From: Streptomyces phaeolivaceus
Lineage (GTDB): Bacteria > Actinomycetota > Actinomycetes > Streptomycetales > Streptomycetaceae
DNA length: 64,000 nt
Reading direction: 5' to 3'
NCBI RefSeq assembly: GCF_009184865.1
Contig: NZ_CP045096.1
Location: 7,564,001-7,628,000, forward strand
Shown here: one piece after another, positions 11,184-20,720 of the stretch
Layout: every line of letters starts with the position of its first letter
Numbering within the stretch: position 1 is the stretch's first letter
Position numbers and translations under genes: made by a program
Notes under the pieces: model-generated
What the model was told of the DNA's origin: nothing
The model's database searches: none
The model's input: only the letters and a program-made list of their open reading frames with translations

Positions 11184-14108
11184 GTGGGGCAGAGCATCGT
11201 GTACGCGCCGTTCGTCGGCCGAAACGCCGAGATGGCCCGGCTGAGGGACGTCGTGGACCGGGCCGTCGACGGGGAACCCCGTGCCGTGCTGGTCGCGGGG
11301 GACGCGGGTGTCGGGAAGAGCCGGACGCTGGCGGAGGCCGCGGCGTACGCGGAACAGCGGGGGACCGTCGTCTTCACCGGGCACTGCGTGGACCTCGGGG
11401 ATGTCGGTCTGCCCTATCTGCCGTTCACCGAGATCCTGGGCGCCCTCGCCGTCGACGAGCGGTTCGCGCCGCTGCTGGAGGCGCACCCGGCGACCGCCCG
11501 CCTCCTCGGCGGCGGAGCCGACGGCGTCGACCGGCTCCAGCTCTTCGAGGGCGTCGCCGCCCTGCTGACGGACCTCACCGCCACCACCCCCGCCCTGCTC
11601 GTGCTGGAGGACCTGCACTGGGCCGACCAGTCCTCACGGGACCTGCTGCGCTTCCTGCTCAGCCGGGGCGTCCTCCAGCGCCCCACCCCGGGCACCCCGC
11701 CCCACCGCCTCGCCGTCTTCGCCTCCTACCGCGCCGACGACCTGCACCGCCGCCACCCGCTGCGCCCCCTGCTCGCCGAACTGGTGCGGCTGCCCGCCGT
11801 GGAGCGGCTGGAGCTGCGGCCGATGCCGGACCCGGAGGTCGCGAGGCTGGTGCGTTCGCTGCGCGCCGAGCCGCTGTCCGAGGCCACGGTCGGCAGGATC
11901 GTCGAGCGGGCGGAGGGCAACGCCTTCTACGCCGAGGAGCTGTTGGCGGCGACGGCGGACGAACCGGGCGCGGTCCTGCCGAGCGGGCTGGCCGACCTCC
12001 TGCTGATCCGGATCGAGCAACTGCCCGGCGCCGCCCAGCAGGTGCTGCGCACCGCGGCCGTGGCGGGCCGCCGGGTCGGGCACGACCTGCTGCGGGAGGC
12101 CGTCCAACTCCCGGACGAAGAGCTGGAGTCGGCGCTGCGGGAGGCGGTCGGCCGGCAACTGCTGCTGCCGGGCGAGGGATCGACGTACGAGTTCCGGCAC
12201 GCGCTCACCCGGGAGGCGGTCTACGCGGATCTGCTGCCGGGCGAACGGGTGCGCCTGCACGGGGTGTTCGCCAAGCTGCTGGCCCGCCGGGGCCGGGTGG
12301 GGGAGAGCGCCGAGCGCGCCCACCACTCGCGCGAGAGCCATGATCTGGCCGACGCGCTGGCCGCGTCCGTCGAGGCCGCCGACCACGCGTCCGGGATCGG
12401 GGCGCCCGCCGAGGAGCTGCGGCATCTGGAGAGCGCCCTCGATCTGTGGTCGTCCGTGGACTGCGGGGCCCGGCCCCGGGACCTCGACACGGTCACCCTG
12501 ACGCTGCGCGCCTCGTCCGCCGCCGCGCGCGCCGGGGAGAACCACCGCGCGGTCTCCCTGTCCCGCTCGGCGCTCGCCGGAACCGGCGCGGACGCCGACT
12601 CCGAACTGGCCGCCCGGGTGCGCTACACCCTCGCCGGCGACCTGATGCGGGTGGACAACCTGGAGGCCGCGTTCCGGTACAGCAGCGAGGCGCTGGCGAT
12701 GATCCCCGCCGAACCCCCGTCCCGTACCTGGGTGTGGGCGGCGGCCACACATGTGATGGCGGCGCGATACGTGGGGCAGGACGAGGAGGCCGGGCGGGTC
12801 GCGCGCGAGGCGCTGGAGGTCGCCGGGCGGCTCGGACTGGCCGACGCCGAGGCCGACCTGGCCATCTCCGTCGTCGGCCTCGACCCCCGGCGCAACCGCC
12901 GCACCCCGGAGGGCCGGGCACGGCTGAAGGACGCCCGTGAGCTGGCCCGGCGCGCGGGCAACGTCACCGTGGAGATGCGCGCCCTGTTCAACCTCGCCGT
13001 CGGCTGCTTCGAATCCGGCGACCTCGACGAATGCCTCGGCTGGCTCTCCGAGGGCCTGTACCGGGCGGGCCGCACCGGGCTGCTCTCCTCCCCGTACCCG
13101 GTCGAGATGCGCTACCTCCAGTCCCTGTGCCTGTACACGCTGGGCCGCTGGGACGAGTGCGTCCGCTCGGCCGCCGACGCCGACCGGCTGCCCTCGACGG
13201 CAGGGTACGCGCTCGGCCCCGCCCTGTACGTCGCCCTCGCGCGCGGCGACGAGAGCGCGGCGGAGCGGGCGCGGGCGCTCCTGGACGGGCCGTACGACTT
13301 CATGGCCGCCCTCGTCGCGGCGATCGTCCTCACCGAGGCGGCCGTCCTGCGGCACGATCCCGAGGCCGCGGTCGCCCGGTTCCGTACGAGTGTCGCCGTC
13401 CTCACCGAGCAGATCGGCGCCCGGCCCGACGCGACCGTCCGCCTCGCCGCGCTCGCCCTCGGGGCCGTCGCGGACGCGGTGACGGAACGGCGGTCGGCCG
13501 GGGACGAGGAAGGGGTACGGCACTGGGCCCCCACGGGGGAGGAGCTGGTGCGGGCCGCGCGGATCACCGCCGCCGAGGGGGAGGACGGGGGACGGCAGGG
13601 CCCGGAGGGGCTGGCCTGGCTGGCGCGGGCCGAGGCCGAGTGGACGCGGGTGACGACCGGCCCCGACGTGGAGGGCTGGCGCAGGGCGGTGGACGCGTTC
13701 GCGTTCGGTGATCCCTACGAGGGCGCGCGGTGCCGGCTGCGGCTGGCGGAGGCGCTGTTGGGGGCGGGCGAGCGGGAGGAGGCCGGGGCCGAGGCGCGGG
13801 CGGCGCGGGAGACCGCCGACCGGCTGGGGGCCGTGGCGCTGCGCGCCGACCTGGACGCGCTGATCCGCCGGGGACGGCTCGCGGGCGGCCCGGCGGCCGG
13901 GGACGTACCCGCGCTCACCTCCCGGGAGAGCGATGTCCTGCGGCTCCTCGCGCTCGGGCGCACCAACCGGCAGATCGGTGACGAGCTGTTCATCACCGGG
14001 AAGACGGCGAGCGTGCACGTGTCCAACATCCTGGCCAAGCTGGGCGCGGCGAGCCGCACGGAGGCGGTGTCCATCGCGTACCGGGAGGGTCTGATCACGG
14101 CGGGCTGA
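11184..14108 (+). CDS. LuxR-family large ATP-binding (LAL) transcriptional regulator
   Basis: 974-aa regulator of the LAL/MalT-like type. The N-terminus has an AAA-type ATPase: Walker A GDAGVGKS (39-46) and a Walker B-like LLVLEDLHWADQSS. A long central region of helical, TPR-like repeats follows. The C-terminus has a LuxR helix-turn-helix (about 910-970) with LTSRESDVLRLLALGRTN and ANILAKLGA-type sequence. Such proteins usually activate target operons on binding ATP and an inducer; neither is known here. GTG 11184 lies 6 nt after CAGGAT, so it may be leaderless. Its stop codon directly abuts the convergent MFS gene's stop at 14109. Confidence 0.9.
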   Translation: MGQSIVYAPFVGRNAEMARLRDVVDRAVDGEPRAVLVAGDAGVGKSRTLAEAAAYAEQRGTVVFTGHCVDLGDVGLPYLPFTEILGALAVDERFAPLLEAHPATARLLGGGADGVDRLQLFEGVAALLTDLTATTPALLVLEDLHWADQSSRDLLRFLLSRGVLQRPTPGTPPHRLAVFASYRADDLHRRHPLRPLLAELVRLPAVERLELRPMPDPEVARLVRSLRAEPLSEATVGRIVERAEGNAFYAEELLAATADEPGAVLPSGLADLLLIRIEQLPGAAQQVLRTAAVAGRRVGHDLLREAVQLPDEELESALREAVGRQLLLPGEGSTYEFRHALTREAVYADLLPGERVRLHGVFAKLLARRGRVGESAERAHHSRESHDLADALAASVEAADHASGIGAPAEELRHLESALDLWSSVDCGARPRDLDTVTLTLRASSAAARAGENHRAVSLSRSALAGTGADADSELAARVRYTLAGDLMRVDNLEAAFRYSSEALAMIPAEPPSRTWVWAAATHVMAARYVGQDEEAGRVAREALEVAGRLGLADAEADLAISVVGLDPRRNRRTPEGRARLKDARELARRAGNVTVEMRALFNLAVGCFESGDLDECLGWLSEGLYRAGRTGLLSSPYPVEMRYLQSLCLYTLGRWDECVRSAADADRLPSTAGYALGPALYVALARGDESAAERARALLDGPYDFMAALVAAIVLTEAAVLRHDPEAAVARFRTSVAVLTEQIGARPDATVRLAALALGAVADAVTERRSAGDEEGVRHWAPTGEELVRAARITAAEGEDGGRQGPEGLAWLARAEAEWTRVTTGPDVEGWRRAVDAFAFGDPYEGARCRLRLAEALLGAGEREEAGAEARAARETADRLGAVALRADLDALIRRGRLAGGPAAGDVPALTSRESDVLRLLALGRTNRQIGDELFITGKTASVHVSNILAKLGAASRTEAVSIAYREGLITAG

Positions 14109-15728
14109 TCAGGACGGGGTGGTCGCGGCGGGCTGGTCATGTGAGGGCTGGTCGCGGGCGGGTTGATCGCAGGTGGGCTGTTCGTGGGCGGGCTGTTCGT
14201 GGGCGGGCTCGCGTACCCGCACTCCGCGCAGCGCGCCGACCGTCAGGACCGCCGCTGTCAGCAGGACGACGGCGCCGGCCGTCGCCGCGCCCTGCATGCC
14301 GGTGGTGAAGGCGGCTCGGGCGGCCGTCCTCAGGGACTCGGCCGCCGGGCCCGGCAGTTGGTCGGCCACCGCCAGGGCGCCCCCGAGGGTCTCGCGGGCC
14401 GGGGCGGGCGCGGTGGCCGGGATCTCGCGGTGGTAGAGGGCCGTGCCGATGGAGCCCAGGGTGGCCATGCCGAGGGCGCCGCCGAACTCCTGGCCGGTCT
14501 CCAACAGGGAGGACGCGGAGCCCGCGCGCTCGACGGGGGTGGCACCGAGGGCGAGGTCGGTCATCTGCGCGAACACGGCGACGATGCCGGCGGCGAGGAT
14601 TCCGGCGCCGGCGAGGACCAGCCAGAGGGAGTCGGTGCCGGCCAGGGCCAGCAGCGCGTAACCGCACGCGGCGGTCGCGAAGCCCCCGGACACGACGTGG
14701 GCCCGGTTCGCGCCGCGCCGCACGAGGAGCGTGGTGACCGGCGCGGCCACCCCGACGAGTACGGAGGGCAGCAGCCCCCACAGCGCGGCCTCCAGTGAGC
14801 TCTTGCCGAGGACGGACTGGAGGTACTGGGTGGTGAAGTAGACCGAGCCCAGCATCCCGAAGGCCGCGACGAGGTTCAGGACGAGGGCCGGGGTGAAGCC
14901 GTGGCCCCGGAACAGCGCGGGGGAGACGAGAGGGGAGGCCGCGGTGCGCTGGCGGTGGACGAACAGGGCCGCGAAGAGCAGACCGACGGTCACGGACAGC
15001 ACGTACCGCACGTTCCAGCCCTCCGACGGGATCTCCTTCAGGCCGTAGATCACCGGCAGCACGGCCGCCATCGACAGGGGGACGCTCAGCAGGTCGAAGC
15101 GGCCGGGGGCCGGGTTCCGCGACTCGGGGAGCAGGAGCGGGCCGAGGAGCAGCAGCAGGGCCATCGCGGGCAGGTTCACCAGGAAGACCGAGCCCCACCA
15201 GAAGTGCTCCACCAGCACACCGCTGAGCACCGAGCCGAGGGCGACACCGCCCGCCATCACGCCCGACCAGATGCCGATGGCCTTCGCCCGCCGGCCGGGG
15301 TCCGTGAACATCGTCCGGGTCAGCGCCATCGTCGACGGCATGAGTGTCGCGCCGCCGACACCGAGCACCGCGCGGGCCGCGATCAGTGTCTCGGCGCTGT
15401 TCGCGTACGCGGCCACCAGGGACGCCGCGCCGAACGCCGCCGCGCCGATCAACAGGAGCCGGCGGCGGCCGACGCGGTCACCGAGCGAGCCCATCGTCAT
15501 CAGCAGTCCGGCCAGCACGAACGCGTAGATGTCGAAGATCCACAGGAGTTGGGTGCCGCTCGGTTCCAGATCCGCGCTGAGCGCCGGGACGGCGAAGTAC
15601 AGCACCGAGACATCCATCGAGACCAGCAGCAGCGGAAGCATCAGCACGCCGAGGGCGGTCCATTCGCGGCGTCCGGCGGGTCCGCGCGGGGTGTCGGGGG
15701 CGGGTGGGCTCGTGGGGTTCGTCGTCAT
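14109..15728 (-). CDS. MFS efflux transporter, DHA2 (14-TM) family
   Basis: 539-aa multidrug exporter of the EmrB/QacA type. About 14 hydrophobic helices are visible, with the MFS motif GDRVGRRRLLLIG after the second. The C-terminal 30 residues are a hydrophilic repeat of HEQPA/CDQPA-like units encoded by imperfect 15-bp tandem repeats. It is divergent from the TetR gene at 15827 with a dyad operator between them, the standard layout for a repressor controlling its efflux pump. The ATG at 15728 is followed by a normal family N-terminus. The substrate is unknown. Confidence 0.92.
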   Translation of the reverse strand: MTTNPTSPPAPDTPRGPAGRREWTALGVLMLPLLLVSMDVSVLYFAVPALSADLEPSGTQLLWIFDIYAFVLAGLLMTMGSLGDRVGRRRLLLIGAAAFGAASLVAAYANSAETLIAARAVLGVGGATLMPSTMALTRTMFTDPGRRAKAIGIWSGVMAGGVALGSVLSGVLVEHFWWGSVFLVNLPAMALLLLLGPLLLPESRNPAPGRFDLLSVPLSMAAVLPVIYGLKEIPSEGWNVRYVLSVTVGLLFAALFVHRQRTAASPLVSPALFRGHGFTPALVLNLVAAFGMLGSVYFTTQYLQSVLGKSSLEAALWGLLPSVLVGVAAPVTTLLVRRGANRAHVVSGGFATAACGYALLALAGTDSLWLVLAGAGILAAGIVAVFAQMTDLALGATPVERAGSASSLLETGQEFGGALGMATLGSIGTALYHREIPATAPAPARETLGGALAVADQLPGPAAESLRTAARAAFTTGMQGAATAGAVVLLTAAVLTVGALRGVRVREPAHEQPAHEQPTCDQPARDQPSHDQPAATTPS

Positions 15729-15749
15729 GGAGGTGACTGTACGGACGTC

Positions 15750-15778
15750 TTATACGTTCGTCTAGTACGCTTGTATAA
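15750..15778. promoter_or_regulatory. probable TetR operator between MFS and TetR genes
   Basis: A 29-bp dyad: TTATAC (15750-15755) and GTATAA (15773-15778) are perfect outer half-sites, with CGT and ACG at 15759-15761 and 15767-15769. The half-site ACGCTTGTAT recurs at 15793-15802, upstream of the TetR start. Position between divergent repressor and pump genes makes this the likely binding site. Confidence 0.7.
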
Positions 15779-15826
15779 AACGGCCGTCTTGGACGCTTGT
15801 ATGGCCCGCGGGCTACGCTGACCCGC

Positions 15827-16459
15827 ATGGGACACCGTGAGGATCTGCTGGAAGGCGCCAAGCGCTGCCTGCTGGAGAAGGGGTTCGCGCGGACGACGGC
15901 GCGCGACATCGTCAAGGAGTCGGGGACCAACCTGGCCTCGATCGGCTACCACTACGGCTCGAAGGACGCCTTGCTGGCGCAGGCGTACGTGGCGATGGTC
16001 GAGGAGATCTCGGACACCTTCGACGGCGGCGAGGCGGTCGGGAGCGACAGCGCGCCCGGCTCGGTCGAGCGGTTCCGGGAGGTGTGGGCGAACGCCGTCG
16101 CGACCATGCGGGAGCCGGGCTCCATGTGGCGGCTCAGCATGGAGGTGCTGGCCATGGGGGACCACTTGCCGGAGGTGCGCGAGCATCTGGCGCGAGCCCA
16201 GCGGGAGGGGGCGCGCGGGATCGTGACGCTGTTCATGGGTGGCCGGGACGAGGACGTCCCGGACTCGGCCGCGGACACCCTCGGCCGCTTCTACCTCACC
16301 CTCCTGCTGGGCCTGGTCGCCCAGTGGACCTTCGATCCCGAGAACGCCCCCGACGCGGAGGCCCTCACCGAAGGGCTCCGCCTGGTGATGGAGGCGGCGG
16401 CGGAGCCCGGGGCGGGCGGCGTCCAGGCCCTGGGCCGGACCGTCGTGCCGCCCGCCTAG
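15827..16459 (+). CDS. TetR-family repressor, likely of the adjacent MFS pump
   Basis: 210-aa TetR protein. The N-terminal HTH spans about 1-50 with TTARDIVKESGTNLASIGYHYGSKDALL; the C-terminal ligand domain is variable. It is divergent from the MFS gene with a dyad between them. ATG 15827 matches the family N-terminus (MGHREDLL) and lies 7 nt after TACGCT, so it may be leaderless; an upstream in-frame TTG at 15797 overlaps the second operator half-site and is unlikely. Its 3' end lies in a short tandem duplication shared with the converging kinase gene. Confidence 0.9.
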   Translation: MGHREDLLEGAKRCLLEKGFARTTARDIVKESGTNLASIGYHYGSKDALLAQAYVAMVEEISDTFDGGEAVGSDSAPGSVERFREVWANAVATMREPGSMWRLSMEVLAMGDHLPEVREHLARAQREGARGIVTLFMGGRDEDVPDSAADTLGRFYLTLLLGLVAQWTFDPENAPDAEALTEGLRLVMEAAAEPGAGGVQALGRTVVPPA

Positions 16460-16509
16460 GCCTTCGGCCGGACCGTCGTGCGCCCGCCTAGGCCTTCGGC
16501 CAGACCGTC
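16433..16509. repeat. tandem duplication at converging gene ends
   Basis: A 33/32-bp unit starting GGCCGGACCGTCGTG is present at 16433-16465 and 16466-16497, and a third partial copy begins at 16498. Each unit contains CCTAGG: the first supplies the TAG stop of the TetR gene on the plus strand, the second the TAG stop of the kinase gene on the minus strand. Confidence 0.85.
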
Positions 16510-18287
16510 ATGTCCGCGGTGACGAAGCTGGCGTCGTGGTCCCCGAGCGCGGTCGACTTCACCTGGATCACCAGCAGGGCGATGTCTCCGGAGGGGTGCT
16601 TGACGCAGAACTCGCTGCCGGCCGCCGCGCCGGAGAGCGTGAAGCTGTGGCTCTTGGCACCGGACAGGGCGATACGGCACGTCTCCAGGGTGGCTCCGGG
16701 GTCGGCGTACATCATCGTGATCACGCTCTTGTCGCTCTCCAGCGCGCAGAGGATCTCCTCACAGGCGAGCCGGACGTCGCCCTTGCGGTCCTCGCGGGTC
16801 TCCCCGCTCCGGATGTCGACGGAGCTGGTCTGCGACAGGAACTGCATGGGGTAGGCGGTGGGTTGCGGGTCCCGGGGTGTGGTCGGGGAGGAGTCCGTCG
16901 TCCCGGACGTCCGTTCGCCGTCGGTCCCTCCGTCCGCCGTCCCCGAGTCCCCCTCTGATCCTGTCCCCGAGCCCGCGGCGGAGTGCGACGGGGACGCCGA
17001 CGACCGTGCGGACGGGTCGCCGCCGGACGTCGAGGAGGAGGCCGTCTCCCGGGTGCGGTACCGGTCCACGCCCTCCTTGAGCGTCCAGCCCAGGCCGGTG
17101 AGCAGCAGCGCGCCGCCCAGCACGGCCACGGCCGTGATCAGCGCGGTACGCCGTCGCCGGGCGCGTCGCTGCTCCGGCCGTTCCGGCGTCGCGGGCCCGT
17201 TCGGCCCCATCGCCCTCATCGGGCCGTACGGGCTCATCGGCCCGTGCGGCACCATCGGGCCGGTCAGCACTATCGGCCCGTTCGGCACCATCGGCCCGAG
17301 CGGTGCCAGTGGCCCGTGCGGACCCATCGGTCGAGTCGGCGTCGGTTGCGGTATCGGGTGGGGGACGGTGGCCTGGTGGGCCGTCGGCGGGGGCGGGGGC
17401 GGGACCTCCGGTCCGGTGACCTCCCGCCAGACGGCCGGTCCGCCGCCCGCGCCGGCGTCCCCGCCCAGCCGGTCGCGGCACCACTCGACGACCTCCGCCG
17501 GAGTGGGCCGCCGCGCCGGATCGAGGGCGAGACATCGGGCCATCATCGGGCGGAGCGGCTCGGGCAGCAGGGACAGGTCGGGCTCCGAGTGCACGATCCG
17601 GTACAGCACGCTGACCGACGGCCCGTCGCCGTACAGCGGCTCGCCCAGGGCCGCGAACGCCGCCGTCTGGCCCAGCGCGAACACGTCGGTCGCCGTCGTG
17701 ACATCGCCCCCGGTCGCCTGCTCGGGCGCCATGAACTGGGGGGTGCCGACCGCGGTGCCGGTGGCGGTGTGCGAGGTGAGGTCGGCGGCCACCGAGATAC
17801 CGAAGTCGATCACCCGGGGCCCGTCGGCGGCCAGCAGCACGTTCGACGGCTTCAGATCGCGGTGCACGATCCCCTCGTCGTGGATGGCCTGGAGCGCCTC
17901 CGCCACCCCCGCCATCAGCCACAGCACGGCGGGCACCGGCAGCGGCCCGCGCCGGCCGACGGCCTCCGCCAGGGACGGGCCGGGCACATAGAGCGTGGCC
18001 AGCCAGGGCGGTACGTCGTCCGCGTCGGCGTCGATCAGCTCGGCGGTGTACGCGCCCCGCACCCGCCGGGCCGCCTTGATCTCCCGGCCGAACCGCCGCC
18101 GGAACGCCGGGTCGTCGGCCAGCTCCGGGCGGACCACCTTGATGGCCACCGGTCTGCCGCCCTGTGTGTGCGACAGATAGACCCTGCCCATGCCACCCGC
18201 CCCGAGCCGGGCGGCGAGACGGTAGCCCGCCACCTGTGGCGGATCGTCCGCCTGGAGCGGCCGGAACACCTCGGTCGCGTCGTTCAA
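16488..18287 (-). CDS. membrane Ser/Thr protein kinase (PknB-type)
   Basis: 599-aa Hanks-type kinase. The kinase domain (about 20-285) has glycine loop LGAGGMGRVY, catalytic Lys50 in VAIK, HRDLKPSN near 140, DFG in VIDFGIS and an APE-type MAPEQ. A Pro/Gly/Met-rich linker follows, with repeats of the form MGPHGP and GPMVPNGP, then one membrane helix (about 380-400) and an extracellular Ser/Thr-rich stalk and small sensor domain. TTG 18287 is chosen for the GGGGGA 9 nt upstream; GTG 18269 is a possible alternative. Signal and substrates are unknown. The stop lies in the 16433-16509 duplication. Confidence 0.88.
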   Translation of the reverse strand: MNDATEVFRPLQADDPPQVAGYRLAARLGAGGMGRVYLSHTQGGRPVAIKVVRPELADDPAFRRRFGREIKAARRVRGAYTAELIDADADDVPPWLATLYVPGPSLAEAVGRRGPLPVPAVLWLMAGVAEALQAIHDEGIVHRDLKPSNVLLAADGPRVIDFGISVAADLTSHTATGTAVGTPQFMAPEQATGGDVTTATDVFALGQTAAFAALGEPLYGDGPSVSVLYRIVHSEPDLSLLPEPLRPMMARCLALDPARRPTPAEVVEWCRDRLGGDAGAGGGPAVWREVTGPEVPPPPPPTAHQATVPHPIPQPTPTRPMGPHGPLAPLGPMVPNGPIVLTGPMVPHGPMSPYGPMRAMGPNGPATPERPEQRRARRRRTALITAVAVLGGALLLTGLGWTLKEGVDRYRTRETASSSTSGGDPSARSSASPSHSAAGSGTGSEGDSGTADGGTDGERTSGTTDSSPTTPRDPQPTAYPMQFLSQTSSVDIRSGETREDRKGDVRLACEEILCALESDKSVITMMYADPGATLETCRIALSGAKSHSFTLSGAAAGSEFCVKHPSGDIALLVIQVKSTALGDHDASFVTADMTVWPKA

Positions 18288-18394
18288 CTGCGCACGTCCC
18301 CCTGATCCCCTGATCCCCCATGCGCCGGTCCGATGATCCGGCCGACGGAAGCAGCCTAAGGGTTGTTGTGGGCATGCTGTTTCGAGTTGCGGAC

Positions 18395-19591
18395 CTACGG
18401 CGTCGTCGTGAGCCGAGCCCCCTTGAGCGCCATGTGCAGCAGCAGCCGGTCCTCGCCCTCCGTGAGGTGCAGGCCCGTGAGCTGTTCGACGCGGGAGAGG
18501 CGGTAGTAGAGGGTCTGCCGGTGGATGCCCAACTCGGCGGCGGTGCGGCCCGCCTGCCCCGCGTGGTCGAGGAACGCCTCGGCGGTACGGGCGAGTTCGC
18601 GGTGGGCCGGGGTGAGGAGGAGACGTACGGAGGGGTCCTGGGGGATGCCGGGCGGCAGCGCGGTCAGGAGGCGGTACGGGCCGATCGAGCGCCACTCGGC
18701 GATCGGGCCGAGCCTCGGCTCCGCCAGCGCGGCGCGCGCCGCCGCCGAGGCCTCCCGCCAGTCGGTGCCCAGCGCGGCCAGGCCCGTGCGGGCGTCCGAG
18801 ACACCGGCCGCCGCGTGCGCGCCCGCGCGCTCCAGCAGTCGTGCGGCGGCCGTGAGTGCCGGGGCGGGTACGTCCGCCGAGCGCAGCCGCACCAGCAGGG
18901 CCAGGCCCTGGCCCGCCGTGCCCCACGGCACCGTGCACAGCGCGGTCGCCCCCGGCACCGTACGGAAGGACGGGGCGTCGTCCGGATCGGCGGACGGCCA
19001 GGGGGCCACGCACACCATCGTGTGGACGCCGTCGCCGCGCGGGCCGAGGGCGGCGCGCAGCTCTGCCACCGCCATGTCGCGCTCCCAGTCGCGCGCGGTG
19101 GTGAGCACCGCGCGCAGCTCCCGGGTGAGGTCCGCCCCGGCCTGGGCCTCGTCCGCGAGGAGGGCGCCGATCCGGGAGGCGACGGCCATGGCGGCGGTCA
19201 GCTGGGCGTCGGTCGGGCCCGGATCGTCGTCCAGGAGCCAGACGTACCCGAGGACGACACCCCGATGGCGTACCGGGAGGCAGACACGGCCCCGGAGCAC
19301 TCCGGCCTCCGGGGTCGGCGGGATACGGACCGGGCCCGTCGCCCGGGTGATGCCGAAGCCCTCGAACCACTCCCGTACCGCCGTCGTCGAGCGGCGGGTG
19401 AGGATCGAGCGGGTGCGGACCGGGTCCAGGGCCGACGGGTCGAGGTCGCCCTCGCTGTCGTACGCGCCGAACGCGATCAGCTCGAAGTCGCGGTTCTCCA
19501 GCGTCGCGGGGGCGCCGAGCAGCCCGGAGATCTCGTCGACGAGGTCCTGGTAGCCACCCATGGGGTGGGGCGATGAGGTTTCCGGGGTCAC
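18395..19591 (-). CDS. PucR/CdaR-type regulator, probable activator of proline catabolism
   Basis: 398-aa transcription factor. The N-terminal two-thirds is a ligand-sensing region (GGDEF-like CdaR fold); the C-terminus has the PucR HTH with [26 protein letters not shown]. It is divergent from proline dehydrogenase (19738). PucR-family PutR activates proline catabolism in Bacillus, so the same role is inferred here. GTG 19591 lies 6 nt after GACAAT and has no ribosome site, consistent with a leaderless message; ATG 19561 is an alternative. Confidence 0.82.
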   Translation of the reverse strand: MTPETSSPHPMGGYQDLVDEISGLLGAPATLENRDFELIAFGAYDSEGDLDPSALDPVRTRSILTRRSTTAVREWFEGFGITRATGPVRIPPTPEAGVLRGRVCLPVRHRGVVLGYVWLLDDDPGPTDAQLTAAMAVASRIGALLADEAQAGADLTRELRAVLTTARDWERDMAVAELRAALGPRGDGVHTMVCVAPWPSADPDDAPSFRTVPGATALCTVPWGTAGQGLALLVRLRSADVPAPALTAAARLLERAGAHAAAGVSDARTGLAALGTDWREASAAARAALAEPRLGPIAEWRSIGPYRLLTALPPGIPQDPSVRLLLTPAHRELARTAEAFLDHAGQAGRTAAELGIHRQTLYYRLSRVEQLTGLHLTEGEDRLLLHMALKGARLTTTP

Positions 19592-19737
19592 CCGGGCATT
19601 GTCGCGTATTTCCCAGGAGCCTTCATACATCTGTCTGAGATCTGCGGCACGGATACGTGACAGCTGTCGATGGCCGGCGATGCGGGGGATCCTTAGGTTT
19701 CACGGTGGTTCTATCTGCTGGTTTGTGGAGGTGCCCC

Positions 19738-20718
19738 GTGCTGGGTCCCGTGATTCTCGCCGCGTCGCGCAGCGACCGGATGCGACGCCTGATCTCGGCG
19801 GCGCCCGTGACCAAGCAGGTCGTCGACCGCTTCATCCCCGGTGAACGGGTCGACGACATCGTCCCGGTCGTCCGGGATCTCACCGGCAAGGGCCTCGAGG
19901 TCACGCTGGACGTCGTCGGCGAGGACATCACCCGCCCGGAGCAGGCCGCCGCAGCCCGCGACGCCTATCTGGAGCTGATCGACCGGCTGAAGGAACTGGA
20001 GCTGGGCGACCGCGCCGAGATGTCGGTCAAGCTCTCCCTCTTCGGCCAGTCCCTCCCGTCGCCCACCACCACCCTCGGCCGAGGGCCCTCCGGGCCCGCC
20101 CCTGCATTTCCCGGCGGCCATGAGCTGGCCCTCGCCAATGTCCGGCCGGTCGTCGAGGCCGCCGCCGCGATCGGGACGACGGTCACGCTCGACGCCGAGG
20201 ACCACACCACCCTCGACTCGATGTTCGCCATCCACGACGCACTGCGGCGGGACTTCCCGGAGACCGGCTGTGTCATCCAGGCCTATCTGTTCCGCACCGA
20301 GGCCGACGCCCGCCGCCTCGCCGAGAACGGCAGCCGGGTGCGGCTGGTCAAGGGCGCCTACAAGGAGCCCGCCGCCGTCGCCTTCCAGCAGAAGGCCGAG
20401 ATCGACAAGGCGTACGTCCGCGTCCTGAGGATCCTGATGGACGGGGAGGGGTACCCGATGATCGGGTCCCACGACCCGCGCCTCATCTCCATCGCCCAGG
20501 AACTCGCCCGCCGGGCCGGGCGCAAGCTCGACGAGTACGAGTTCCAGATGCTGTACGGCATCCGCGGCGACGAACATCTGCGGCTCGCCGCCGAGGGCCA
20601 CCGGATGCGGGTCTACACCGCGTACGGCACCGACTGGTACGGCTATTTCATGCGCCGCCTCGCGGAGAAGCCGGCGAACCTGCGCTTCTTCGCCCGCTCG
20701 ATGGTCAGCAAGGGCTGA
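19738..20718 (+). CDS. proline dehydrogenase (monofunctional, FAD)
   Basis: 326-aa beta/alpha-barrel flavoenzyme that oxidises proline to pyrroline-5-carboxylate. Family segments seen: MSVKLSLFGQ, TVTLDAEDHTTLDSMF, QAYLFRT, RLVKGAYKEP, and GTDWYGYFMRRLAEKPAN at the C-terminus. GTG 19738 has GGAGG 6 nt upstream. A stretch of about 19 residues rich in Pro, Thr and Gly (encoded by 20056-20115) splits the barrel after FGQSL; the DNA there is three abutting palindromes, and I recall no such insert in relatives. It is followed by the P5C dehydrogenase gene, making a proline-to-glutamate operon. Confidence 0.93.
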   Translation: MLGPVILAASRSDRMRRLISAAPVTKQVVDRFIPGERVDDIVPVVRDLTGKGLEVTLDVVGEDITRPEQAAAARDAYLELIDRLKELELGDRAEMSVKLSLFGQSLPSPTTTLGRGPSGPAPAFPGGHELALANVRPVVEAAAAIGTTVTLDAEDHTTLDSMFAIHDALRRDFPETGCVIQAYLFRTEADARRLAENGSRVRLVKGAYKEPAAVAFQQKAEIDKAYVRVLRILMDGEGYPMIGSHDPRLISIAQELARRAGRKLDEYEFQMLYGIRGDEHLRLAAEGHRMRVYTAYGTDWYGYFMRRLAEKPANLRFFARSMVSKG

Positions 20719-20720
20719 GC

